A stretch of DNA of 64,000 nt from Vesta saturnalis (Eukaryota > Arthropoda > Insecta > Coleoptera > Lampyridae): contig JARFJB010002135.1 in assembly GCA_036346205.1 (NCBI GenBank), forward strand, positions 372,001 through 436,000. The letters run 5' to 3'. Made by a program: the position numbers and the translations under genes. The notes under the pieces were generated by a model. It did not search any database and had not been told where the DNA came from. It saw nothing but the letters and a program-made list of their open reading frames with translations. Position 1 is the first letter of the stretch; each line of letters begins with the position of its first letter. Positions 53,551 to 64,000 of this stretch are shown in pieces.

Positions 53551-53795
53551 CAACATGGGAGGGCGATATTAAAATTGTGTAATACACGTGTCTCAATTTT
53601 AATTGAAGAGCATGTTTACCAATTTTCGCGTCAATCGATCCACAGAATAAAAAGTTTCACAAAAAATTCAACCTCCCATTTCACCCTCTTAGGGTCGGAA
53701 TTTCGAAAAACGCTTTCTTAGTGGATACCTACACTTCACAAAGAACACCCTCGATCGATAAATCCCGACCGACGCAGCTGTTAAATGACATTTTC
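53548..53795 (-). repeat. Repeat segment B, copy 2 (inverted, TA-anchored)
   Basis: Inverted relative to 45275-45522. The GGGCGATATTAAAATTGTG end touches the TA tract in both. Confidence 0.85.
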
Positions 53796-53843
53796 ACGAA
53801 AAAAACCACAGAATTGATGTTAGTCTTTCTTATACTCCAAGTG

Positions 53844-53844
<1 letters not shown>

Positions 53845-53888
<44 letters not shown>
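53845..53888. repeat. (TA)n microsatellite, 44 bp
   Basis: Abuts the left end (GGGTGTCCCACCACG) of the palindromic DD41D derivative. Confidence 0.95.
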
Positions 53889-53892
<4 letters not shown>

Positions 53893-54130
53893 GTCCCACC
53901 ACGTTTTGATAGTCCAATATTTGAAAAACGGTTCAAATGACAAGTATGAAATTTGGCAGTTATAAACTTTCGAAACTGATGCTTATATCTACCATAAAAG
54001 ACTCCAACATAATTTTTTAACTGGGACAACTGGTATAACGTTACATTTTTTGGTAGACCTTTCTAAAACAAATTCAACCATAACACACTTGTCACAGTAC
54101 TTGACCAATAAAGTGAGGGGATGCTCCATC

Positions 54131-54850
54131 TTGCTACCACCACATTGTTTGTGTTTCATTTAAGGGAATGTCTTCAAGTAATTCTGGCAGAACATTTTGA
54201 AGAAAATCCAAATATCTTTCTCCCGTTAACGTTCCTTCATAAAAATAGGGAACAATCAATCTACCGTTAAATAAACAACACCAAACATTGACACCCCATA
54301 TTGTCTGGCAATTGGTTTCTCGCATCCATTTTGGATTTGCCTGTGACTAGTAATGACAATTATGGCCGTTAACAATACCATTATTATGAAATCTACTTTC
54401 ATTACTCCATAATATTTTTTCTAAGAAAGAACGATCATCGACAATTTGTACAGACATTTCAGCAATAAAATTTAACCGCCTTTCAGGATCTGCATGGAGT
54501 AAACCTTGTATAAAATGTATTTTAGACGGATGATGACTTTTTAATACTCTTTTTATTGAACTTCTACTTATTCCTATTTCTTGTTCAAAGAACCGTATAG
54601 AGGTAAGTGGATTTACCTGTAGATAAGCCAAAATATTAATAACATTGTTATCGGTCCGAGCGGTCTTTCGGCGAGGAACTCGATTTTTACCGCTTGGAAA
54701 AGAACCACCTCTTAGCTTTCGTTCCACAGACGGAGTTATTCTATTAGGAAAATGATTTCTGTACACATCTTGAGCAAAAGCTTTATTTTTTCCACATTCT
54801 CCGTAAATAAGTAGCATGTCATCATATTCGTAGTAAGCAAAAAATTGGCG
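54131..54850 (-). pseudogene. DD41D transposase, truncated after second catalytic Asp
   Basis: The frame contains YEYDDMLLIYGECGKNK (N-terminal HTH region; the start codon is not evident), TSIRFFEQEIGISRSSIKRV (second HTH), EKILWSNESRFHNNGIVNGH, where the first catalytic Asp is replaced by Asn, a stop at about 54347, then QTIWGVNVWCCLFNGRLIV and MWWWQDGASPHF (second Asp). The rest of the catalytic domain is deleted and replaced by sequence shared with the inverted arm. Non-functional. Confidence 0.82.
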
Positions 54851-55017
54851 GCATTATTTACTATTTCAGTGTTTTCACAAAATTATGACTAATAATTAAT
54901 GACAGTTCTTCACTAAACGTCACGTAAGAACGAATAACAACCCTTGTTACTCCGATATTTATTTTTTGCTTAGCCATCTGGATTAAGCATTAAAAAGGTT
55001 ATTATGTTTTTAAACTA

Positions 55018-55394
55018 TGTGTTACTCTTACAAAAAATAGTAAGGAGTGATGAAAGTAGATTTCATAATAATGGTATTGTTAATCGCCATAATTGCCATT
55101 ACTGGTCACAGGAAAATCCAAAATGGACGCGAGAAACTAATTTTCAGACAATATGGGGCGTCAATGTTTGGTGTGGTTTATCTAACGGTAGGTTGATTGG
55201 CCCCTATTTTTATGAAGAAAGGTTAACGGGAGAAATATATTGGGATTTTCTTCAAAACGTTCTCCCAGAATTACTTGAAGATACTACCTTAAATGAAAGG
55301 CAAACAATGTGGTGGCAGCAAGATGGAGTATTTCCACACTTTTTTTGCTAAGTACCGTGACAAGTGTTTTATGGTTGAATTTTTTGAGAGGTCT
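55018..55394 (+). pseudogene. Inverted second copy of the transposase catalytic region
   Basis: Plus-strand translation gives KIVRSDESRFHNNGIVNRHN, QTIWGVNVWCGLSNGRLIG and MWWQQDGVFPHF, the counterpart of 54131-54425 in opposite orientation. The first Asp is retained here (SDES) while the other copy has Asn. No HTH precedes it, so it is part of the inverted arm only. Confidence 0.85.
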
Positions 55395-55397
55395 ACC

Positions 55398-55833
55398 TTG
55401 TGGCGGGGAAACGAAGGGTAGTTTTACCGTAAAAGGGTTGCAGCTCAATAATGAAAGTAGACGTATCTCCAGAGCTCATAAATCGATAAACAATAATTAC
55501 CTACAAAATAGTTAAATTTTTTCATTTTAAACATAGTTCTCTCTTGTGGCGGGGAAACGAAGGGTAGTTTTACCGTAAAAGGGTTGCAGCTCAATAATAA
55601 AAGTAGACGTATGTCCAGAGCTCATAGATCGATAAACTATAATTACCTAAAAAATAGTTAAATTTTTTCATTTTAAACAGTTTTCTCTTGTGGCGGAGAA
55701 ACAAAGGGTAGTTTTACCGTAAAAGGGTTGAAACTCAACAATGAAAGTATACGTATCTCGAGAGTTCATAAATCGATAAACAATAATTACCTACAAAATA
55801 GTTAAATTTTTTCATTTTAAGCATAGTTCTCAC
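55398..55833. repeat. Satellite, three tandem copies of a 144-146-bp unit
   Basis: TTGTGGCGGGGAAACGAAGG starts units at 55398 and 55544. The third unit at 55688 has two changes in that word. All three run through AATCGATAAAC-type sequence to CATTTTAA. Confidence 0.93.
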
Positions 55834-56534
55834 TTGAGTGAAATTATTTAAAGGATTGTTTTGGGGTTAAAACGATGAGGTCAAAAATCAAAATTATATT
55901 ATTTTAAAAGCTCATAAATAGCTCCTAATTTTGTCGCAAAGAACGATTTAATATTATTATTTGTAAGGATTGGGGGGTCGATGTCGACCCAGCTCCCCCC
56001 CCTCCCACTGAAAGTTTTAAATTCCTCCCTTGTATGACGAGCTTTTAATTTGTGGAGTATAAAATCTCATAAATAGCTCGTAATTTTCATGTATTTGTTT
56101 TTTATTTTTACAAGGTGGGGGGGGCTAGCTCAACAGACGTAAAAACCGATGCACGTAATAAATTGATTTAGCTAGTTCCAACAAATTATTCATGCTACTA
56201 TTTCCTATGTCCCCACTCAAAAGGAGATAGAAATAATCTAGAACGTTGGGACTACTTACATAAATTAATGACGTGCAACTGAACTTACATGAAATTTCCT
56301 ATACGGTCATATTTTAGAACACTAATGTCTCTAGTTCGTCGCAAAAAAGTTGTATTAACCATATAACCCTGTTCGTCGCCAAAATACGCCTTTGTTTTCT
56401 AAGAGAACGAAGTTCGTCTGTAAACCATCTAATATTGGGGTTTGATATTACGCAGAATAATAACAATAGTTTCGATAAATAAATGAAATGTTTATTATAA
56501 GTTTTTGTTATGAAGGAATAAATTCAAATGCAAA
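55834..56534. other. Intronic interval without a recognised gene
   Basis: Contains a G7/C8 hairpin (about 55974-56008: GGGGGGTCGATGTCGACCC) and a second G9 run near 56117. No coding similarity. Confidence 0.45.
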
Positions 56535-56660
56535 TATGTAATTAAAGATTATTATTAATTTTATTAAATACATAAATAAAAAGTTTACCTCGAGCATGAT
56601 TTGAACCTACGACTTGTACTTTGCTATCAGCGCTAACCAACTGCGCTATCGAAGTACAAG
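56535..56660 (-). repeat. tRNA-derived SINE-like sequence, minus-strand copy
   Basis: The tRNA-like head is 56587-56655. It has box A TAGCGCAGTTGG, box B GGTTCAAATC and a seven-pair acceptor-like helix (ACTTCGA with TCGAGGT, one G-T pair). The anticodon arm is damaged, so it is not a working tRNA. An AT-rich tail of about 45 bp is shared with the partner copy. Confidence 0.65.
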
Positions 56661-56825
56661 CGCCCATTGATGTAAATTTTGTCTTTATGTATGTAGAACT
56701 GATGTAAATTCTAAATAGAATGAGATAACAATCAAATTACTTGGAATGTGAGCCTGCAATATCGCAAGGATCACACATACCAAAAGCAAATTATCATAAG
56801 TTTTGTTATGAACGAATTTCATTAA

Positions 56826-56930
56826 AATTCGATAGCGCTGTACTCTAGCAAAGTACAGGTTGCAGGTTCAAATCCTACTCGAGGTAAACTTTTTATTATG
56901 TATTTAATAAAATTAATAATAATTTTTAAA
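56826..56930 (+). repeat. tRNA-derived SINE-like sequence, plus-strand copy
   Basis: The head is 56826-56885. The D-arm is partly deleted, but the anticodon arm is intact (GTACT-CTAGCAA-AGTAC, which would give anticodon AGC), with box B GGTTCAAATC. It shares its tail with the inverted copy at 56535-56660. Confidence 0.65.
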
Positions 56931-57626
56931 TCAAATGTTTTATTCACATCAATGTTTTTATCATTTATAAAATTTCATTCCTCATCTGATAGTAATTTAT
57001 ACATCTTATGTTTGTGAAGCAGAATCGCGTAGCCTGTAGATTATGCGCACGAACTGCAATACCCTGTATGTAATCTAAGTGTAATACTCAAACAAAATGA
57101 TCAGAGTATCAAATTTTAACGCTTTTAATTTTCCATCGTTCTGCATACAATAATATAAAAACGGTGAAACCTTTACATTGCTATACCGGCCGATATTCGT
57201 ACTTGTTTGTACAGCAAGGAAAACCTCGTATTCCACATTTTAAATGCAATGCATATTGCATACTTTTCCTTTTTTTTTTTTTTGTAAAATTTCAATTTTG
57301 AAGTAGTTCCAGTTCTAGATTGTAAAATAACAATTTCAATAGCGTAGTGATCTTTTCGTGTATATGAAAAGTAATGGCGCTAGAGAAAAGTCAAACAAAT
57401 ATAACTTTTAAAGTTTCAATACATTGTTGAAAGTTACAAATGTAATTCACGTTTTTAAACGAACACCGCCCAGTTGGCAAGATTTCAATTTAAAAATCGT
57501 TAAAACTGCCAACATATCAAAATTTGTATTCGGACCAAGCGCGCACAAAAAATATGTTTATGTGTAGATAAGATTTTCGTTATCGTCATATTATGTTAGT
57601 CGGACAGTAATAAAAAAAGTACTTAC
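56931..57626. other. Intronic interval without a recognised gene
   Basis: AT-rich. No recognisable feature up to the splice donor of the host exon. Confidence 0.45.
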
Positions 57627-58025
57627 CAACAAACACTTTTAAGTCCATCATCAGCAGCCTCTCTTTTGGCTTTTTGGTATTTGTATAAATTTTCTGTTTC
57701 AGATTTATTTCTGTGGTGATGGTGATGGTGGTGATGGTAACGATTACGTTGTGCGGCCTCTTCAAGTTCTTGTTGTTTATTAGTAGCCGCTTGAATTTCA
57801 GTCATGGCCGCTGAGTATCTATTAAAACAAACTTCAGTATCGCTTGCAACTTTTTGCATGCAGGGGGCATGAGATAAAAATTCCTCTTGATAAGATCCAT
57901 TTCTGCAGAGATCGTTAGCCATTGTTGCGGTGCCGTGAAAAAGTTTTCTGAAATGTTTGCGCTGTTGAAGGTTCATGCATAGTCTGCTGTAACCGTGTAT
58001 ACAAGTGAGAGATTTTTCGAGATCC
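57627..58025 (-). CDS. Host gene exon: conserved Cys-rich insect protein, upstream exon
   Basis: A 399-nt exon with acceptor TTTTTAATTTCAG and donor TTG/GTAAGT. It encodes about 132 residues: RDLEKSLTCIHGYSRLCMNL, FRKLFHGTATMANDLCRNG, YQEEFLSHAPCMQKV, EVCFNRYSAAMTEIQ, a His run (eight His), and DDGLKSVC. Spaced Cys residues (six in this exon) suggest disulfide bonds and secretion. I remember close relatives in other insects as uncharacterised proteins whose next exon begins CSFQEYLDC, as found at 29234. The upstream exon with a start or signal peptide was not found, so the gene is partial here. No function assigned. Confidence 0.72.
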
Positions 58026-60388
58026 CTGAAATTAAAAAAAAACAACATTTAAAAACGTGTAAGCGCCCTTAATAAAAATCTTTTTATCCCCCTTATTTGC
58101 TAAGTACACGAAAAATATCGCTCAGCAACGGTAAATGCATAAAAAGAGCTCATTAACCAAGAGATAAGTTGGCGCTGAGTTGGCGTGCAAATACTCTAAC
58201 TTGGAGAGTTCGCCTACTGATGAACTTCCAAAACTTTCATTGTCTTTTTTTAGGCTTTTAATTAAATATTTGTATTAAATTTTTTCAAACCGCAAATATA
58301 AAACAAATTTTTTTTTGAAAGTATAAAAATAACGAGGCAATATTTTCCTGACAGCTTTATTTATAAGAAAAGAAATTCGTTGTGAAAACTTTTATAGTGC
58401 CTTTAGGTCAGAATATACTTAACTTTCCCATACATATAAACAAGTCCATCAAAAACTTTTTAATCTAACAGATTTTCTCGAGACACATTGTTTAAAATGT
58501 AAATAAATCGCGTCGGCAATTGCAATTCGAAAAAGTTAGTTTTACGCCGAGTTTTCTAAACTCGAGGCGGTATTGCTGTATTATACAAAAAATTAATATT
58601 CGTTATGTGTATATCAAGCAAAAGTCTTCATTATATAAATCTAAGTAGAGAATCGCGTGTTATTCGAACAAAAAGCTTTAAAAATGTCTACCGGGAGTTG
58701 CCGGAAATGTTTTAAAAGACTATGCAAAATAAATGCATCCATATGCAAAGCTAAATGCTAAAATATCATCTCTGTTACAAATTCTAGTTACGTACTCTAT
58801 AATTCGTGGAATATAAATTAGAGAACTATTGCCAACTTCACAACATTTGTAAATTCCGATAAAAGCGGAACATTGCTATCATTTCCGGACCATGTAGAAC
58901 ATTATTTCCTTAAAACATGCCAACTTTCTTGATATCTACTGTAAATAGAATTCATATTAAATATTAAAAGAGCAAGTTTCGTGCATCAAAAAGTACAACT
59001 AATAAAATACTATATGGGACCCTTGAGAAATAAAAACTTTATGATCACAATGCTCAAAATGCTTAGGTGAAAATGTTTTTCATATGTCACCTCCCTAATT
59101 TTTAAGTTAGGATGTCATTTATGATCTATAAAAAATTCGATATTTCCCTTTCAAGTTTCATTTATTAAAAAAAAGGGTAATAATATGTCAAGTCTTTAAA
59201 TGTGGAAAATTATGAAGTTTCAAATTCATAAATATTAAAGAGCTGATTAAGATAGATTGATCTTATTTCAATTTTAATGTTGAATTTCCGTTGAATTAAT
59301 AAATTTTGTATTAGTTATGTTGGTAACGTTAAATAGCTTTTTGCACACAAATTAATTCTGCAGTCGACTTCATAAATCTATCAAGTATTATTAATTACAA
59401 AAGGCGTACCGTTTTGCATAAACCGACAGTTAACAATTAAAATTTTATATATTGCAAAGAAATACAGGCTGTCTCTAGCCCTTCCGGTCATCATGTACCA
59501 CATGTAGCTCGTGTTCTATAAAATTTAATTCCACAAATCAGAAATGTAATTTTTGTATCGTGGTGACATCTACCTACAGCATACTCATACTCATTTAATT
59601 GTTTTAAGAAACACCACTGTTTGGCTTGTTCTGTGAAATCTTTATAAACAAATTTTAGGCAGTCAACTCGAAAAACTTGCCCACTATAAATAAGAAAGAT
59701 TTTTTATTTATTTATTAAATTATAACACACACGTAAATTGTAATATAGGCCAAAACACTAACGTTGATTGAATTAAAATAGTATTTTGTCAGATTTGAGC
59801 TTGCGATCTGATTTGCTTTTTATCTTCTTAACCCTTGCCTTTGAATATAATTTTATATTCAAAGTTCTTTCTAAGAAAGGGTTTATTACCTGACTTAAAA
59901 GCAGTCTTGATAACGCTTTCGTTACGGTTATTTGATCTCAAAGTATACGTTATTTTTCATTTTCTTATTTATTTATTAATACGCCATATGCTGTAGGTCG
60001 AAATATGCTTCGTTTCCAATTTTTTATTTATTTTTATGAACTATTTCGAAGAGTTTTAAAGATATTGACTAGAAATTTGTAAAACGCTTTAGAGAGATAA
60101 CTATGCATTTTTTGGGGTGATCCAAATATTTCTACTTGTACCAGTGGTGTTCGTACGAAATTGCATGGCGCGTCACTGCCTTTTTCCCGTTTTGATATTT
60201 TTATAGAAATCCGCCATCAATTCTGAATTAAATTGCTCTCTTGAATTTTCTTCGCAGGACGCGCCGTTTTTGAGCAAACATTTTTTTATTACAAATTGTG
60301 TATTTTAATTTCCATTGTACATTATCTAGTAGGTTGCTGTCAATACTTTTGAATAAAATACAAGCATATTGTCAAAATGTCAAATTAG
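58026..60388. other. Interval upstream of the host exon, no feature recognised
   Basis: Probably the preceding intron of the host gene. AT-rich with no coding similarity found. Confidence 0.4.
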
Positions 60389-61268
60389 CATTTTTACCTT
60401 CCAACCTACATATACATATGAATATAAAGTTGGAAGTGGCTGGGGAAAAAATGTTTTATATGAATACGTGTACAGGACTCGAAAAATTTCTGGATCCCGC
60501 TTGGCGTTGTCCTGTAACTTTCTCGTCCCGAAAATTGCCATTTTCACCTTCCAACCTACATATACATAAATGTAGGTATAGAAGGTTATGCAATCTTTTT
60601 TTTTTCACTATCGCTAGATCGACTTATTAGCTCGTTTTACAACATTTGGCCAAGTTCCGCCAAGGTGATGTTAGTATCTTCAATAATTCCAGAACGAAAA
60701 TACCTACGTACTTAATATTTTTTATTTAAGCTTGTTTCCATTGGGCTTGGAGCTGATTAGAGACAGTTTTTTTGTTTTTATTAAATATTTCTAAAACAGC
60801 TGTATATTTCAAACATATAAAATACCTACATATAGATCTTAAACATATCAGTTAACTATCTTCCATGCAACTTTTTGATACGACGCGTAATTAAGCGACA
60901 AAAAAATTCCTAAAGTAGAATTAAAGTGTGAGTTTCAATTTTTTCAATTTTTTTTCTGAATAACGATTAATTTTATAGACATTTTTTTAAAGAAAATTTA
61001 ATTTTACATAGCTATTCTTTATAACGCAATACAAGTCAAAATTATTTAAATAAGAATGAAAATGGTTAAACCGAGGGTTAAACTGTAGTATTGATACCTT
61101 ACAGAAGCGGGCGGCTTTGGGATTTTTTTTAAGTAAACATGTATATATTAATCTCTATCTGACGAAGTTTTAAACATCATTTTGACATAGATTATTGTTT
61201 TTGTTTTTACAACGTTGCCTGTTTTCGTTATGAATGTATCAAAAAGAGGTTGCATAGTTACCCTAAAA
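60389..61268. repeat. Dispersed family R copies (5' type and body)
   Basis: ACCTTCCAACCTACATATAC starts at 60398 (approximately) and again near 60548. The latter continues AAGGTTATGCA and TCGACTTATTAG into a body shared with 33950-34600. At the place where other copies carry a GT array, this one has only TGATGTTAGTATC, so the array is absent or collapsed. Confidence 0.7.
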
Positions 61269-61275
61269 AAAATCT

Positions 61276-61337
61276 CACTCACACTCACACGCACATGCAC
61301 ACGCACACGTACACGCACACGCACACGCACACGCACG

Positions 61338-61368
<31 letters not shown>

Positions 61369-61412
61369 GTACGCACGGACGCACCCAGCAACACACGCAC
61401 GCACGCACAAAA
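61276..61412. repeat. (CA)n-type microsatellite
   Basis: CACACGCACACG variants grade into pure CA, then GCACGCACG. It lies directly after a family R body. Confidence 0.92.
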
Positions 61413-61799
61413 AAAACACGTCATTTTTTTTAAAAACTACTATATTGGTCTCAGGAAACCTCAAAACAGATATTTTTGCGGCTCAGTTAAATTCCGAATT
61501 TTTTTAACAACAAATTTCCCCTTAAGTGGGAAAGATACAGACCATAAAGATGGCTCCTGTATTATTTGTGAGTTATGTTACGTAAATCTTCAATCTTCGA
61601 TTTATTTATTGATGTCTCTTAACGAATTTGCGGTCAACAATTTTCTTTTATGCTTCATAAACGTTAATTCGGTGAAATATATATTTAACTATTTCACCTA
61701 TGAGGAAAGTTGTATACGGCGAAAAAATTCAAAATTTAGCTGATTGCCGTTTTGAATCCAAAAATGTGGTTTTTGAATAATCCCAAATGTCCCCTGTGG
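61413..61799. other. Interval without a recognised feature
   Basis: No coding similarity. It separates two family R copies. Confidence 0.4.
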
Positions 61800-62392
61800 G
61801 TGTGTCCGCTAGTGTGCATGTGTCGGAGTTTGTGCGCGTGTACGTCTGTGCGCCTGTGGGTGTGTATGCAGGTGTGTAAGTGTGTGTAGGTGCGGGCGTG
61901 CGTGTGCGTTCGCGCGTGTGTGTGCGTGCGCGCGTGTGTACGCGTGTGTGTGTGGGTGCGTGTATGCATGTGTGTGGATGTGTGTTAGTATCCACGATAA
62001 CCTCAGAACCATTATACGTACGTACTTCATTTCTCTTGGAGCTGATTAGCTTTTGGAAGAAATCCAGTGGCCGAAAGGGGGGTCTATTAGGGGTAGTTTT
62101 TTGTATTTATCAAGAATACCTAGACACACATCTTAAACATATCGATTATGTTCGATGCAATTTTTTGATAAGACACGTAATTTAGCGGCAAAAAAATGCC
62201 TAACGTAGAATTTAAGTGTTAGTTCAAATTCAATATCTGAATAACGATTAATTTTATAAGAAAAAGTGTAGACATTATTTTTTATTTATAAAGTTTCTTA
62301 ACATACCGCAAAGTCTAAAAAATAATAAATATGAATGAAAATGGTTAAACTATTATTGATATTTTATAAAAGCGTGCGGCTTTAAAAATTTT
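61800..62392. repeat. Dispersed family R copy with GT array
   Basis: The GT-type array at 61800-61985 ends in TGTGTTAGTATCCACGATAA, followed by the shared body (ACATATCGATTATG, GGCAAAAAAATGCC). Confidence 0.78.
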
Positions 62393-62572
62393 ACCTTCCA
62401 ACCTACATATACATATGTAGATATAGAAGGTTATGCAGTCGACTTTTTTTCCACTATCGCTAAATCGACTTATTAACTCATTTTACAACTTTTGGCCAAG
62501 TTTCGCCAAAATCGGCCATAATGTCTGGATGTATGTCTGTGTATGTATCTGTGCGCCTGCGTGTCTGTGTGT

Positions 62573-62662
<90 letters not shown>

Positions 62663-63126
62663 GGTACGTGTGGATGTGCGTGTGTGCAATTAAATATAAA
62701 CGGAATGGTTAAATTTTAAATTAACATATTTATGTTTACTAATCTCTATCTGACATGAAATTTTAAACGTCATTCTGACATAGATTATTGTTTTTGTTTT
62801 TACAATGTTGTCTGTTTTCATTATAAACGCATAAAAAAGAGATTGCATAGTTAACCTAAAAAATTATAATTAAAAATATTTCATCTCTTTTAAGTTTTTA
62901 CGTTATCATCTAGATATCTATTAACCTGTGTCTGACATGAAGTTTTAAACGTCTGTTTGACATAGATTTTTGATTTTGTTTTTACAATGTTGCCTATTTT
63001 CGTAATTATTTTATTACAAAAGAGGTTGCATAATTACCCTAAAAAAATGTTACTAAAATTATTACAATTCTTTTAATTTCCATTTTGTAGGTTGGAAGGT
63101 CGTGTGGGATTCCACACCAGATATTT
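62393..63126. repeat. Dispersed family R copy with 14-bp TIRs, GT array and hairpin
   Basis: Begins ACCTTCCAACCTAC (62393) and ends GTAGGTTGGAAGGT (63087-63100), an exact 14-bp inverted pair. A (GT)n array fills 62521-62690. Beyond the right repeat is a GTGTGG-GATT-CCACAC hairpin (63102-63117), then CAGATATTT. This copy interrupts the preceding one at the GCGGCTTT segment. Confidence 0.75.
62521..62690. repeat. (GT)n microsatellite within family R
   Basis: Pure GT runs with one CT interruption near 62619. Confidence 0.95.
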
Positions 63127-63209
63127 TTATAAAATATATATTTAATAATTGAAAAATTATTTACACTGAAACAGATCAAAGCTTCTATGAAAAAAAAAAT
63201 TTTTTTTAA

Positions 63210-63250
63210 TGAAGGAGGAAGGTCGTGTGTTGTTTCACACCAGATATTTA
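63210..63250. repeat. Family R 3' hairpin remnant
   Basis: GGAGGAAGGTCGTGTG is followed by a GTGTG...CACAC hairpin (63225-63240) and CAGATATTTA, the same terminal module as at 63100-63126. Confidence 0.7.
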
Positions 63251-64000
63251 ATAGTTGCTAATTGCTAATTTAGACCTTAAAGTAAAAGTTAACTAAACAC
63301 TACATATTCTCCAAAAGAAACGATTTTTACCAACGTTATTCTTTTATTATGTAGTTTACCGTCTTATATTTTTGATGTTTGCAATGAAATCATAAAATCG
63401 CATTCTTAATATAATTTTATAACAAAAAAATTCTTTATAGCGCGGTGTCATCTATTATTAAACTCATAAACAATCACTCTAGACTTTAGTGATATGTTAT
63501 TACCTCAATTCATCTGGGAAATATTCAGTTTCTATGTTTATTTATACTAGTGCATGCTGCACACTTTTTACTTTGGTTAGTATTTTATACGATCTAAAAT
63601 TTGTTATAAACATTAGTATTTGCGTAAAGGCTAAACCAATTAGAACAAGCAAAAAAAAACGAAATTAAAAAATATACATTTCTAATAATCCACAACTACA
63701 AAATATGTAATTTTTCATTCAGTTAAGCGTATACTTTTGATAAAGGGCAAAATAAACTTAATCGATTAAATTGAGCAGGAAGAATAATTTAAGTCATTAT
63801 TTCTCGATATTAAAGCTCGAAAGGGTTAAGCATGAAGCGCATTTATTACAAGAAAAGTAAAATCAATTATTGTTCTTTTGAAGGAAGAAAAGTTTCCGAA
63901 AATATATATGAATGTTAAACATAATCACGCACTTTACAACTTTTTTTTAATTGAATCGTTGTTTTTATAAATGAACGTTTGTCAGATCCAGCTGTTTTGA
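63251..64000. other. Interval without a recognised feature
   Basis: AT-rich to the window end. Nothing recognised. Confidence 0.4.

Larger units (their letters stand above)
53889..55397 (-). mobile_element. Palindromic DD41D derivative: catalytic region present twice, inverted
   Basis: Left end TA-(TA)GGGTGTCCCACC at 53889. Inverted arms 54050-54425 and 55018-55394 both encode the catalytic core. The loop 54426-55017 holds the N-terminal half and 5' flank of the minus-strand gene. The outer right end is missing: the right arm stops where the 146-bp satellite begins at 55398. Both arms share the same internal deletion after the second Asp, so the duplication came later than that deletion. Confidence 0.82.

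Noticed and set aside
55398..55833. Possible CRISPR-like array
   Set aside because: The units are contiguous 146-bp satellite copies with no unique spacers, in a eukaryotic genome.
56587..56885. Two functional tRNA genes
   Set aside because: Each lacks part of an arm and both share an AT-rich tail, so tRNA-derived repeat copies fit better.
61148..62712. Further His/Thr- or Cys/Val-rich frames
   Set aside because: Same cause: GT/CA microsatellites.

Overview
The window looks like AT-rich nuclear DNA from an insect (a beetle is my guess, with low confidence). It is packed with transposable elements typical of arthropods, carries long (TA)n and (GT)n microsatellites, and shows spliceosomal introns. 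Only one host gene is visible. It is a minus-strand, Cys-rich protein gene with one exon at 57627-58025 and the next at 29120-29234. The splice phases agree, so about 28.4 kb of the window is a single intron, filled by nested transposons.

The dominant theme is a population of Tc1/mariner-like (ITm) transposons. In every copy where the count is possible, the transposase has 41 residues between the second and third catalytic Asp (DD41D). Copies lie at 3710-6238, 6741-8745 (decayed), 9050-10242 (half), 14811-18029, 31024-32910, 37608-39273, 41971-44494, 49835-51813 and 53889-55397. Most have unusually long terminal inverted repeats (TIRs), commonly beginning TA-CAGGGTG or a close variant. Four of them sit between (TA)n tracts at both ends. 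Three features stand out: (1) concentric, symmetric nesting, in which element ends sit inside the arms of other palindromes exactly at the centre TA; (2) TIRs that have grown into the transposase gene, copying its 3' end, 5' end or catalytic core into the opposite arm; (3) (TA)n tracts that interrupt a hAT coding sequence at an insertion point, suggesting the tracts travel with or arise from the elements.

Region by region: 1-665 LINE remnant; 671-3613 nothing recognised; 3614-10790 three DD41D elements and a tandem duplication; 11593-14756 a TIR transposon carrying a broken gene of an uncharacterised arthropod family; 14767-18084 the large DD41D element with 1-kb TIRs; 21094-21794 a palindromic MITE; 22090-23130 a Penelope-like fragment with GIY-YIG; 23160-23660 a GT array; 24143-25308 a candidate TIR element; 26915-28084 a nearly intact tyrosine-recombinase (Crypton-like) gene with two introns; 29120-58025 host exons and the giant intron (DD41D copies, Polinton-type protease, LINE fragment, KRBA2-like integrase, hAT gene split by a DD41D element, 146-bp satellite, inverted tRNA-derived pair); 60389-63250 copies of a dispersed family with internal GT/CA arrays and a conserved 3' hairpin.

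All calls come from reading the sequence and translations by eye. No database search or alignment was run. Boundaries of degenerate elements are approximate.
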